A DNA stretch of 41,084 bases from Longimicrobiales bacterium (GTDB taxonomy: Bacteria > Gemmatimonadota > Gemmatimonadetes > Longimicrobiales > Gaopeijiaceae), in the NCBI GenBank assembly GCA_028822645.1, contig JAPKDG010000016.1, positions 1-41,084 of the forward strand, read 5' to 3'. This document shows positions 8,686 to 15,742 of the stretch, piece after piece. The translations under genes and the position numbers were made by a program. The notes beneath the pieces were generated by a model. That model was not told the origin of the DNA. It ran no database searches and saw only the letters and a list, made by a program, of their open reading frames with translations. The stretch's first letter is position 1. Every line of letters starts with the position of its first letter.

Positions 8686-8797
8686 ATCGTGGCGAATGCC
8701 ATGTACCCAGCGCGGGGGTGAGTACCGCGAGAGTCAACTAGTCGGGCAAGTCCAATAATGGACAAGCCAGACTAGGAGCAAAACAGTGGAGTAGGAA
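8686..8797 (+). promoter_or_regulatory. Structured 5' leader of first cold-shock gene
   Basis: Three hairpins can be drawn. The first is TGGC-GAAT-GCCA (8690-8701). The second pairs CGCGG (8711-8715) with CCGCG (8725-8729) around a 9-nt loop. The third is a long, nearly symmetrical stem at 8738-8775: CTAGTC/GACTAG, a G-A mismatch, GGC/GCC, an AA-AA internal loop, GTCC/GGAC and an AATAAT loop, giving 13 base pairs. The ribosome-binding site GGAGTAGG lies 12 nt beyond this stem. The same sequence is repeated without change before the second copy. Long structured leaders that change fold with temperature are known for cspA of E. coli, but I do not recognise this one as a known RNA family. Confidence 0.6.
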
Positions 8798-9001
8798 ATG
8801 AGTAGAGGAACAGTAAAGTGGTTTAACGACCAAAAAGGTTTTGGATTCATCACCCCAGAAGATGGTAGCAGGGACTTATTCGTCCATCATAGTGCTATCC
8901 AGAGTGAGGGGTTCAGGTCGCTTAGTGAGGGAGAAACAGTTGAATTCGACGTAGTAGAAGGGGAAAAAGGCCCTGCTGCTGATAACGTTAAAAAGGCATA
9001 A
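8798..9001 (+). CDS. Cold-shock protein, tandem copy 1
   Basis: A 67-residue CspA-family single cold-shock domain. RNP-1 is visible as KGFGFIT (about residues 13-19) and RNP-2 as DLFVHHSAI (about 27-35), preceded by GTVKWFND, the usual N-terminal strand. Proteins of this family bind single-stranded RNA and DNA, melt RNA secondary structure and can act as transcription antiterminators. It differs from copy 2 by one residue only (Lys65 here, Arg65 there; base 8991 A versus 9547 G). GGAG at 8788-8791 is the ribosome-binding site. The gene and its leader form part of a 556-bp tandem duplication. Confidence 0.97.
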   Translation: MSRGTVKWFNDQKGFGFITPEDGSRDLFVHHSAIQSEGFRSLSEGETVEFDVVEGEKGPAADNVKKA

Positions 9002-9211
9002 CTGTTAGATTCATCAGGTTATTTTAGCGCATAGCCGACCAGTTCTTCAGAGCTAACTGGGCTATGACGCCTTTGATGTAATAATCTCTAGTAGGACTAC
9101 CCCGATGGGCCTTGTCTGTTGGGTTGTAGTCGCCTGTAGTCAATTCATCTGTGGGCTTGGTCTTTGTTTTTCCAACCTCCACAGGAGCTTTGATTCCTAA
9201 CATGTTTTCTA
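9002..9211 (+). other. 3' non-coding region of cold-shock copy 1
   Basis: No coding region is supported here. It contains a hairpin at 9030-9066: CATAGC (9030-9035) and CCAGTT (9039-9044) pair with AACTGG (9055-9060) and GCTATG (9061-9066), with a three-base CGA bulge. No T-run follows, so this is not a classical terminator. A terminator-like hairpin lies farther on, at 9212. The remaining sequence matches the 3' region of copy 2 imperfectly. Confidence 0.5.
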
Positions 9212-9241
9212 AACCTTCAGAAGAAGGTTGTCAGATTTTTT
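9212..9241 (+). terminator. Terminator-like hairpin between the two cold-shock genes
   Basis: AACCTTC (9212-9218) pairs perfectly with GAAGGTT (9223-9229) around an AGAA loop, and six T follow at 9236-9241 after a 6-nt gap. The gap before the T-run weakens it as an intrinsic terminator. The T-run is also where the block identical to the first copy begins. The homologous position after copy 2 (around 9763-9780) has lost the pairing. Confidence 0.5.
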
Positions 9242-9353
9242 ATCGTGGCGAATGCCATGTACCCAGCGCGGGGGTGAGTACCGCGAGAGTCAACTAGTCG
9301 GGCAAGTCCAATAATGGACAAGCCAGACTAGGAGCAAAACAGTGGAGTAGGAA
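9242..9353 (+). promoter_or_regulatory. Structured 5' leader of second cold-shock gene
   Basis: Identical in sequence to the leader at 8686-8797, so the same three hairpins form. The long stem with AA-AA internal loop is at 9294-9331. It contains the ribosome-binding site GGAG at 9344-9347. Since the 3' flanks of the duplication have drifted, the absence of any change in this 112-nt leader points to selection on the RNA or recent gene conversion. Confidence 0.6.
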
Positions 9354-9557
9354 ATGAGTAGAGGAACAGTAAAGTGGTTTAACGACCAAAAAGGTTTTGG
9401 ATTCATCACCCCAGAAGATGGTAGCAGGGACTTATTCGTCCATCATAGTGCTATCCAGAGTGAGGGGTTCAGGTCGCTTAGTGAGGGAGAAACAGTTGAA
9501 TTCGACGTAGTAGAAGGGGAAAAAGGCCCTGCTGCTGATAACGTTAGAAAGGCATAA
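9354..9557 (+). CDS. Cold-shock protein, tandem copy 2
   Basis: A 67-residue CspA-family protein with the same RNP-1 (KGFGFIT) and RNP-2 (DLFVHHSAI) motifs as copy 1. It is identical except for Arg65 in place of Lys65. All synonymous positions are also identical, which is unusual for a duplication whose flanks have drifted. It should be an RNA chaperone or antiterminator. Both copies appear intact, with the same leader and ribosome-binding site, so dosage or separate regulation by the upstream sequences could explain retention of two genes. Confidence 0.97.
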   Translation: MSRGTVKWFNDQKGFGFITPEDGSRDLFVHHSAIQSEGFRSLSEGETVEFDVVEGEKGPAADNVRKA

Positions 9558-9585
9558 CTGTTATATTTAACAGGTTATTTTAGCG

Positions 9586-9622
9586 CATAGCCCAGTTAGT
9601 TTTTAGAGCTAACTGGGCTATG
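9586..9622 (+). other. Perfect 14-bp inverted repeat after cold-shock copy 2
   Basis: CATAGCCCAGTTAG (9586-9599) and CTAACTGGGCTATG (9609-9622) are perfect complements around a 9-nt loop, 28 nt after the stop codon. No T-run follows on either strand, so a role in transcript stability or processing is as likely as termination. The corresponding hairpin after copy 1 is retained but imperfect. The remaining sequence to 9768 shows nothing else I can identify. Confidence 0.6.
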
Positions 9623-9768
9623 CCGCCTTTGATATAACAACCTGTAGTAAGGACTCGGTGGACTTCATCCGTTGGGTTATAATCGCCTATAGTAAAGTTA
9701 TCACTCGGGTTTGTCCTTAGTGCCTAACCTCCACAGGTGACTTGATCCTTAACATGTTGCACGAACCT

Positions 9769-10704
9769 TCAGAAAACGTCGAGATCTCTTGCTGACACAA
9801 CTCGACCAAGGTATCCTCCAGCCTTCATTTCTCCTGCCAGGTTGTCCGGGACACCCCATAGCAACTGATGATATAGAACCAATAAGTCAGGGTTGGACTG
9901 TTGAGCCAGCTTCGCTAACTCAACGGTGGAAGTGTGATAGCTACGATGATATCGTTGCCATTCGGGAGGACGACTCTCCAGACCGACTGATGAATACACC
10001 TCATGAATCAAAACATCACAACCATCGCAAGCTTCAAACAGCGTTGGGCTTGGACCAGCGTCCCCAGAAATGACTATCACTCGGTCTGGAGTCACAAATT
10101 TATATCCGTAGGCAACAGGCCAGCTTCCATGATTTACTGGGATTGCAAATACCTGAACTAGCTCGTCGGAATATATAAGTCCAGACCCTTCAATCTCATG
10201 CGTTAAAGCCTTATAACCTTCAGTGGAGGGTTGAGGCTCGAGACCGAACAATCGCATATAAATATCTTCAGACCATGCCTCCTCTAGATGATCTGTCATC
10301 CGCCTTGTCCCTGGAGGGCCATAAACAGATATCGCCTCCATACGGCCTAACACCCACGGTGAAAACATTAGGTCTGGAAGGCCTAATGTATGGTCCGAAT
10401 GAAGGTGTGTAAGAAAAACTTTGTTAAGATTTCCTGCATTAAATGGTTCCATCCCATTTAGCCGAGCAGATTCCACTCTACGTACAATTCCAGGGCCGGC
10501 ATCGACTAAATACACCTGTTGATCTACAACGATGGCGGTTGCAGGTCCGGATTGATCTGGGGTTGGGTTGGGGCTACCTGTTCCCAACATCACGATTTGG
10601 GTCCGAGCCTGTAGAGCCTCAACGGGTGTAGCGAACTCTGTGAACGCAGCCCAAACAACGATCGCCAAGGCAAAAAATGCTATCGACATCCGTGAACATC
10701 TCAT
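9769..10704 (-). CDS. Exported metallo-beta-lactamase-fold hydrolase (RNase Z-like group)
   Basis: A 311-residue protein with an N-terminal signal peptide (IAFFALAIVVWAAF, cleavage probably after VEA). The zinc-binding HLHSDH motif is His100, His102, Asp104 and His105. Other expected elements are VMLGTGSPNPTPDQSGPA near residue 38, VNHGSWPVAYGYKF, VISGDAGPS (metal-bridging Asp) and the HTST near the C-terminus. The layout resembles the RNase Z/arylsulfatase-like branch of the superfamily, but a signal peptide argues against tRNA processing. It is more likely a periplasmic hydrolase of a small ester or similar molecule. A perfect inverted repeat lies about 38 nt upstream. Its 3' end touches the cold-shock duplication. 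Confidence 0.87.
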   Translation of the reverse strand: MRCSRMSIAFFALAIVVWAAFTEFATPVEALQARTQIVMLGTGSPNPTPDQSGPATAIVVDQQVYLVDAGPGIVRRVESARLNGMEPFNAGNLNKVFLTHLHSDHTLGLPDLMFSPWVLGRMEAISVYGPPGTRRMTDHLEEAWSEDIYMRLFGLEPQPSTEGYKALTHEIEGSGLIYSDELVQVFAIPVNHGSWPVAYGYKFVTPDRVIVISGDAGPSPTLFEACDGCDVLIHEVYSSVGLESRPPEWQRYHRSYHTSTVELAKLAQQSNPDLLVLYHQLLWGVPDNLAGEMKAGGYLGRVVSARDLDVF

Positions 10705-10742
10705 TGAAATATCTCCATATAATCGGTGACAAAGGTGTGCCC

Positions 10743-10779
10743 ATGATCAACACCTTTACCAGAAAATAGTGTTGATCAT
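10743..10779. promoter_or_regulatory. Perfect 11-bp inverted repeat upstream of the hydrolase gene
   Basis: ATGATCAACAC (10743-10753) and GTGTTGATCAT (10769-10779) are perfect complements separated by 15 nt. Each arm also contains the palindrome TGATCA. It lies between the cyclophilin stop (10841) and the hydrolase start (10704). There is no T-run, so an operator or an mRNA hairpin is more likely than an intrinsic terminator. Confidence 0.5.
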
Positions 10780-10840
10780 TTCCAACCATTACCACTATCA
10801 ACGGACAAACTCAATAGGAGCTGAAGTCTATGCCACAAAA

Positions 10841-11545
10841 TTAGCTTCCATTCTGTGTAGGAATCATTTGTTCGAGTATAGTGGTATTGATAATTCTATC
10901 TAGCTTTGGGAATTCGTCTTCGAAGTATTCGCGGCCTCGCGCAATAGCCATAGCCTGGTACACACCTTCTCCCCTTGGAGGACCATCACCATACCCCGCA
11001 TAAAGATTCTCCAGGATTTCCATGCCTGTTAAGACTTCACCAAAAGGCACAAACTGACCGTCAAGACTTGAATTGTCCTTATAGTTTATAAACACCTGGG
11101 TAGTCCTACTATTCGGCCCACTTCTAGCGAAGGATACCCTGCCTCTGATATTAGCCTCAAGCGGAGGGTCGTCTGGCAATAATTCCTTCTGCCAAAAAAA
11201 ATTGACGTAAGGGTCGTCATGAATTCCCCAACCTACAGTGAAATCCTCCAGAACTCTGTGGAAGCGAACCCCATCGTACCAACCTTGCTTAATTAAGTTA
11301 TAGAACCGAGCCGAACCTATGGGCGCCCACTTTGAATAAACTGCGACGATAAAATCACCCTTTGTAGTAACAAACTGGACCTCGAAATACTCAGGAGGTT
11401 CTTCATTAAATCGACTGACATACAGTAAAGGGCTCAACGCAACTTCATTGTCTTCAATCTCTTCTGAACCAGAGCTGCAACCAACCATCACTCCGAGCAT
11501 CAAACTGAAACTGGTGATTCTATTTGTAAAACCCATTGAGCTCAT
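10841..11545 (-). CDS. Cyclophilin-type peptidyl-prolyl isomerase, lipoprotein
   Basis: About 234 residues from the ATG at 11545, chosen over the longer GTG frame (11578) because an AAAAGG lies 8 nt upstream. A lipoprotein signal ends in VMVGC (Cys23). The cyclophilin fold is visible in VQFVTTKGDFIVAVYSKWAPIGSARFYNLIKQGWYDGVRFHRVLEDFTVGWG, with the catalytic Arg in FHRV, then VSFARSGPNSRTTQVFINYKDNSSLDGQFVPFGEV. In typical cyclophilins the segment after FHRV reads xxFMxQGG; the FTVGWG seen here is a variant common in exported members. It should help fold proteins in the periplasm. The C-terminal tail of about 40 residues has no recognisable motif. Confidence 0.9.
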   Translation of the reverse strand: MSSMGFTNRITSFSLMLGVMVGCSSGSEEIEDNEVALSPLLYVSRFNEEPPEYFEVQFVTTKGDFIVAVYSKWAPIGSARFYNLIKQGWYDGVRFHRVLEDFTVGWGIHDDPYVNFFWQKELLPDDPPLEANIRGRVSFARSGPNSRTTQVFINYKDNSSLDGQFVPFGEVLTGMEILENLYAGYGDGPPRGEGVYQAMAIARGREYFEDEFPKLDRIINTTILEQMIPTQNGS

Positions 11546-11727
11546 TCTATCAAGCCTTTTTTGATTATTTAATAACACCTTACACTATACACAGAAATGC
11601 TGACCCTTGCCCTGCTGACTCCCCCGTCTATCATACTGACTAATGCCATCGTTATTATTATTCCTTATACAGTAAAGACCACCAAAGAACATGGAACTAA
11701 ATAGGCTATTTTTTCTCTGATGAGGCC

Positions 11728-13581
11728 ATGATTAATAAATCACTCCTTATAAAGTATGGATTGGTCGTATTCACCTCCTTAAGCGTCTCTTGTACTACCA
11801 TGAGACCTCCCCCCCCCTCTACTGCGAAGACACTGAGTCAACAAGAAAATGGCCACAGACTATTTCTACGCAGTGTAGAACCATTCCCCATCCTGGATGA
11901 ACAGGGTAACCCATATCACACACCGTTCACTGGAGGGTTCAACGTACCAAGGCCACAATTCGTAGATATTGATGGTGATAGTGATTTAGACTTGTTCCTC
12001 CAGGAGCGAACTGATGAGTTGATTTTTTTTGAAAATATCGGCAGTCCAACAGAATCGCAATTTTACTGGAGAACCGATCAATACGAAGGTCTATCGATTG
12101 GTGAGTGGAGTCGTTTTGTTGATTTCGATCGTGACGGAGACCTGGATTTATTAGCCGAAGAACCCTTTAGTTACCTCAAGTATTTTCGTAACACTGGGAC
12201 TCCTTATTCGCCAAATTTCGTTGCCGTGAATGACTCCATTAGGGACATTTTAGGCAAACCTGTTTTTGCGGACAGGCAGAATATACCTAGTATAAATGAT
12301 CTTAACTGTGATGGAGACTGGGACCTTTTCTTAGGTAGAGTAGAAGGAACCATTACACGGTTTAAGGTGCCCACAAACTGGAAAGAAGACCTTCCTAAAT
12401 TCCAATTTGTAGAGAATAACTTCCAAGGAATAGAAATTCTTGGACAATTTGGCAGTCTGCACGGTGCGAACTCAATGACTTTTGCTGATTTAGACAAAGA
12501 TGGGGATTTAGATTTTTTTTGGGGTGATTTCTTTGAACCCGGAGTTTTATACATTGAAAATACTGGCTCATGCTCCGAACCTCTTTTTTTAGGCGAACCT
12601 TCTAAGATTGAACCCAACAACACCACCATCTCTACCAGTGGGTACAACAGTCCCGTTCTAGAGGATATAGATACTGACGGAGACTTAGATCTATTTCTGG
12701 GAGTCTTGGGTGGTGCTTTCAATCCCAATCTAAGTTCCATTGAAAATTTTCATTTTTATGAGAATACAGACGCTGGTTTCATTGAGCGAACCAGAAGATT
12801 TATTTACACACTAGACTTTGGAAGTGAAAGCATCCCTACTTTTGCCGATATTGATTCGGACGGAGACTTAGACCTTCTGGTGACAAATAAAATCGATCCT
12901 CAGAATACAGAGAGCTCTCAAATGTTTTATTTCGAAAACACCGGTAGCCGAGAAGATCCTCGATTCCAACAACGCGCTAACATCCCTCTATTCGAAAACT
13001 TCCACTACGCTCCGACACTGGGAGATATGGACAACGATGGTGACCTAGATATGCTTGTTGGAACATGGAATAACGGGATTGGATTTTTTAGGAATCAAGG
13101 TACTAGATTCAATCACAATTTTATCTTGGAAGACACAGGTTGGATAGCACTCACCAGAGGAAGCAACAGTGCCCCGACACTCCACGACGTAGATAATGAT
13201 GGAGATTTAGACCTTTTTGTGGGAGAGTCTTCGGGAGAATTAAATTTTTATCGCAATGTAGGGACCCCTGAAGAACATTCTTTTGTGCTAGTCAGTGATC
13301 AGTTTTCAGAAATTGATATAGGTCGCAGAAGTTTTCCAATTTTTGCTGATATTGATGGCGATGGTAAAGATGAGTTGTTCATCGGCAGTGAAACGGGAGA
13401 GGTCTCAATGTATCGGGAAGAATTTTGGGGACCAGGACTCCCTTTCAAGCATGATCCGACCTTCTCACTATCGCTTAACACCTACGCTACGCCAACATTT
13501 GTCGACATCAATGCGGATGGCAAGTTAGATGTCATTTCTGGGAGTCTCAGCGGAGGCCTACTCTTCTACTATGGAAGATGA
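11728..13581 (+). CDS. FG-GAP/VCBS repeat lipoprotein (beta-propeller with Ca-binding loops)
   Basis: A 617-residue protein. A signal ends in LSVSC (Cys22), so it is a lipoprotein. The body contains about ten calcium-loop repeats of the form DxDxDGDLDLf, for example DIDGDSDLDLFL, DFDRDGDLDLLA, DLNCDGDWDLFL, DMDNDGDLDMLV and DINADGKLDVIS, most followed by a strand with YFENTG or FYRNVG. This is the VCBS/FG-GAP architecture of integrin-like propellers, used for adhesion or ligand binding at the cell surface. No catalytic domain is present. A run of nine C at 11809-11817 follows the lipobox and encodes four prolines (27-30). Two runs of eight T occur at 12023-12030 and 12513-12520. The start ATG has GAGG just upstream. 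Confidence 0.9.
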   Translation: MINKSLLIKYGLVVFTSLSVSCTTMRPPPPSTAKTLSQQENGHRLFLRSVEPFPILDEQGNPYHTPFTGGFNVPRPQFVDIDGDSDLDLFLQERTDELIFFENIGSPTESQFYWRTDQYEGLSIGEWSRFVDFDRDGDLDLLAEEPFSYLKYFRNTGTPYSPNFVAVNDSIRDILGKPVFADRQNIPSINDLNCDGDWDLFLGRVEGTITRFKVPTNWKEDLPKFQFVENNFQGIEILGQFGSLHGANSMTFADLDKDGDLDFFWGDFFEPGVLYIENTGSCSEPLFLGEPSKIEPNNTTISTSGYNSPVLEDIDTDGDLDLFLGVLGGAFNPNLSSIENFHFYENTDAGFIERTRRFIYTLDFGSESIPTFADIDSDGDLDLLVTNKIDPQNTESSQMFYFENTGSREDPRFQQRANIPLFENFHYAPTLGDMDNDGDLDMLVGTWNNGIGFFRNQGTRFNHNFILEDTGWIALTRGSNSAPTLHDVDNDGDLDLFVGESSGELNFYRNVGTPEEHSFVLVSDQFSEIDIGRRSFPIFADIDGDGKDELFIGSETGEVSMYREEFWGPGLPFKHDPTFSLSLNTYATPTFVDINADGKLDVISGSLSGGLLFYYGR

Positions 13582-13605
13582 TTCTCAACTGATCTCACAA
13601 TATTA

Positions 13606-15021
13606 TTACAGTATAAAACCAGTTACTACAAACAACACTAAAGCTCCGGAAGCTGCCAATATAGCATAGGGGAGTTGAGTACGGACATGATCAATGTGGT
13701 CTGTAGCTGAAGCCATTGAAGACACAATAGTGCTGTCGGAAATAGGGGAGCAGTGGTCCCCAAAAATCCCACCTCCAAGAGCTGCTGCCAGTGTCAAACC
13801 TAGGTCCAATCCCAACAATTCTGCCATTGGAACAACGATGGGAATCATGATAGCGAAAGTCCCCCAAGAAGTACCTGTGGAAAAAGCCATGACACACGAA
13901 AGCAAAAAAATTATAGCAGGTATAAATCCTGGATTTACAGTTGCCTGAGCAACCTGCGCCAACCACACTCCAGTACCCAGGGCCTGTTGGGTACCAGATA
14001 TTGCAAATGCGAGTGCCAACACAATCACTACTGGGGTTAGACCTTGGACTCCCTTGATGGTGAACGCTGTAACCTCTCGAAGTTCCATAATGCCTTGGGC
14101 TTTATACATGACTGCTGCTAACAAGATTCCAACGATTACGCCCCAGAGCACTGCATCGGCTCCACTGCCGTTTAATATCGATCCGCCTCCTGTGATATAC
14201 AGAACAGCCGGTACGGTAGCTACCATAGCAATTATTGGAGCTAGCATATTGATAGCTCTATGAGGAATCCCTTCCTTGGCTTCCAGCATAGACACATCTG
14301 AAGAAACCATTGGTTCAGCTCCGTCAGCAAGCACTTTCCCTTCTTCTCTCACCCTACGTTCTGCTTCTTTCATAGGACCTATGTTCCAGTCGAAAAAACC
14401 CACGAAAAACACGAGAAGAAGTGCCAGTATTGCGTAGAAATTTAGGCCGAGTGCAGAGAGTAGAACTTTGTTAGGTTCAGGAACACCTTGGGCCACCAAA
14501 AGGGTGACAATATATGCACCCCATGCATTAATAGGAATCAAAAGTTGTTTTGGGGCGCATGTCGCATCTAGCAGGTAGCTTAGTTTTTCTCGCGAAATCT
14601 TTGCTCTGTCGAACAATGGTCTGGTCACTGATCCGGATACCAAAAGACCAAAATTAGATTCCAAGAAAAGAAGCATGCTCACTCCAATCCCGAACATACT
14701 TACTCTTCTTCGGCTTTGCCCAAGGCGTCTTCCTTCTACCCATTTGACAAAACCTTCCATTCCTCCAGAGGCTTGAGTCAGAGTTATGATTCCACCTATC
14801 AAAGCGGAAAACATTAAGGTTCTAGCGTTACCAGGAGAAGTGACTGCGTCTAGAAATGTATTCACTCCATCCACGAGACCGAGGACTGGGTTACCGTTGT
14901 TCAGAATCGTCCAACCCAACCAGACAAACAACCCAAGAGATATGTACACTTCCCTTGTCACTATTGCCAGTGCTATAGCCACTATCGGCGGGATGATCGA
15001 ATATATGCCAACTGTTTCCAT
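13606..15021 (-). CDS. nhaC: NhaC-family Na+/H+ antiporter
   Basis: A 471-residue membrane protein with about eleven hydrophobic segments. The family's most conserved region is present: GTSWGTFAIMIPIVVPMAE, then GGGIFGDHCSPISDSTIVSSMASATDHIDHVRTQLPYA. NhaC proteins exchange sodium for protons; close relatives exchange malate/lactate with sodium (MleN), so the substrate should be treated as open. The first half contains LFLESNFGLLVSGSVTRPLFDR, typical of the family. The central loop (about 215-245) is charged and cytoplasmic by the positive-inside rule. It stops 24 nt from the convergent FG-GAP gene, with no clear terminator between. The cupin gene lies upstream on the same strand, about 92 nt away. 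Confidence 0.88.
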   Translation of the reverse strand: METVGIYSIIPPIVAIALAIVTREVYISLGLFVWLGWTILNNGNPVLGLVDGVNTFLDAVTSPGNARTLMFSALIGGIITLTQASGGMEGFVKWVEGRRLGQSRRRVSMFGIGVSMLLFLESNFGLLVSGSVTRPLFDRAKISREKLSYLLDATCAPKQLLIPINAWGAYIVTLLVAQGVPEPNKVLLSALGLNFYAILALLLVFFVGFFDWNIGPMKEAERRVREEGKVLADGAEPMVSSDVSMLEAKEGIPHRAINMLAPIIAMVATVPAVLYITGGGSILNGSGADAVLWGVIVGILLAAVMYKAQGIMELREVTAFTIKGVQGLTPVVIVLALAFAISGTQQALGTGVWLAQVAQATVNPGFIPAIIFLLSCVMAFSTGTSWGTFAIMIPIVVPMAELLGLDLGLTLAAALGGGIFGDHCSPISDSTIVSSMASATDHIDHVRTQLPYAILAASGALVLFVVTGFIL

Positions 15022-15113
15022 GTCCTATCTTCTCCTAGAGTAATATTTCAATAATCGAGAGCCTGATGACCGATCGATCACCAACTAAAATTAGCTTCAG
15101 GTGTTAGGAATCA

Positions 15114-15473
15114 TTAGCAGCTCCCTAATATCTCGATCTTGTCTGGGCTATTCGGCACCATACAAATAAATTCAAAATTTTCTGGGCCAAGTGATTCATA
15201 CCAGTGAGCTACCCCCGCAGGGATAAAAATGACATCGTCCCTGGACACCTCAATTACTTCACTGCCAATCCCAATTTTTGCGTTACCGCCCAGTACATAC
15301 TGTTGGTGTTCCACAGTGTTAGTGTGTTCAGGCATACCCCCACCAGGTTTCATTATAAAACGACGCATACAAAAATTGGGTGCCTCTTCCGGGCCGATCA
15401 AGACCTGCAACTCCGTATTAGAACCCGCATCGACTTTCTTGAAACAAACCTCATCGGCATTCTTATGTAACAT
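15114..15473 (-). CDS. Small cupin-domain protein
   Basis: About 119 residues from the ATG at 15473, which has AGGGG upstream; the longer frame to 15575 has no ribosome-binding site. Cupin motif 1 is visible as GGGMPEHTNTVEHQQYVLGG and motif 2 as VIFIPAGVAHWYESLG. The metal ligands would be His (PEHTN), Glu/His (VEHQQ) and His (AHWY). The family includes dioxygenases, isomerases and binding proteins, so a specific role cannot be given. It lies upstream of the NhaC gene in the same direction and is divergent from the desulfhydrase gene, with about 270 nt between. Confidence 0.8.
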   Translation of the reverse strand: MLHKNADEVCFKKVDAGSNTELQVLIGPEEAPNFCMRRFIMKPGGGMPEHTNTVEHQQYVLGGNAKIGIGSEVIEVSRDDVIFIPAGVAHWYESLGPENFEFICMVPNSPDKIEILGSC

Positions 15474-15742
15474 AGTATAAACCCCTAAATACTTAGGATC
15501 GAACAACAGGAACTTTCCCCGAATCTGGCACTTGAGAGAAGGATGCTCTGCTCCTACATTAGCCAGTGTTACCATTTAAGGATGATCTTAAGCCCTCTAT
15601 CGCCTAAAAGACAGCACGTATTGTGAACAAATCAACAATTCCCAGTTTATCATTTTCAACTTTCCAATACTCGCTAACCAGGAAATGGTGATGACCCGGC
15701 CGAAAAGATATGGAAAGGGCACAAAACTAGAGTGAGCTACCG

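Larger units (their letters stand above)
8680..9236 (+). repeat. Tandem duplication unit, copy 1 (556-bp period)
   Basis: Positions 8680-8990 match 9236-9546 base for base (311 nt), with a constant offset of 556. This identical block covers the leader and nearly all of the cold-shock gene. The part after the stop (9002-9236) is recognisably related to 9558-9780 but has many substitutions and small insertions or deletions. Shared landmarks are CAGGTTATTTTAGCGCATAGCC, the CTAACTGGGCTATG arm, ACCTCCACAGG and ACCTTCAGAA. Confidence 0.9.
9236..9780 (+). repeat. Tandem duplication unit, copy 2
   Basis: The second unit of the cold-shock duplication. The first 311 nt (9236-9546) are identical to 8680-8990. 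The rest is diverged and its end (GAACCTTCAGAA, about 9763-9774) runs into the 3' end of the oppositely oriented hydrolase gene that stops at 9769. The unit therefore ends at or inside that gene. Confidence 0.85.

Noticed and set aside
8798-9557. Two identical genes as an assembly duplication
   Set aside because: The 3' flanks differ at many positions and the two genes differ by one base, so the copies are real sequences, although a read check would be decisive.
12204-12740. Open frame of 178 codons on the minus strand within the FG-GAP gene
   Set aside because: It lies opposite the calcium-loop repeats of a well-supported gene. The repeated low-complexity composition explains the absence of stops, and no ribosome-binding site or family motif is present.
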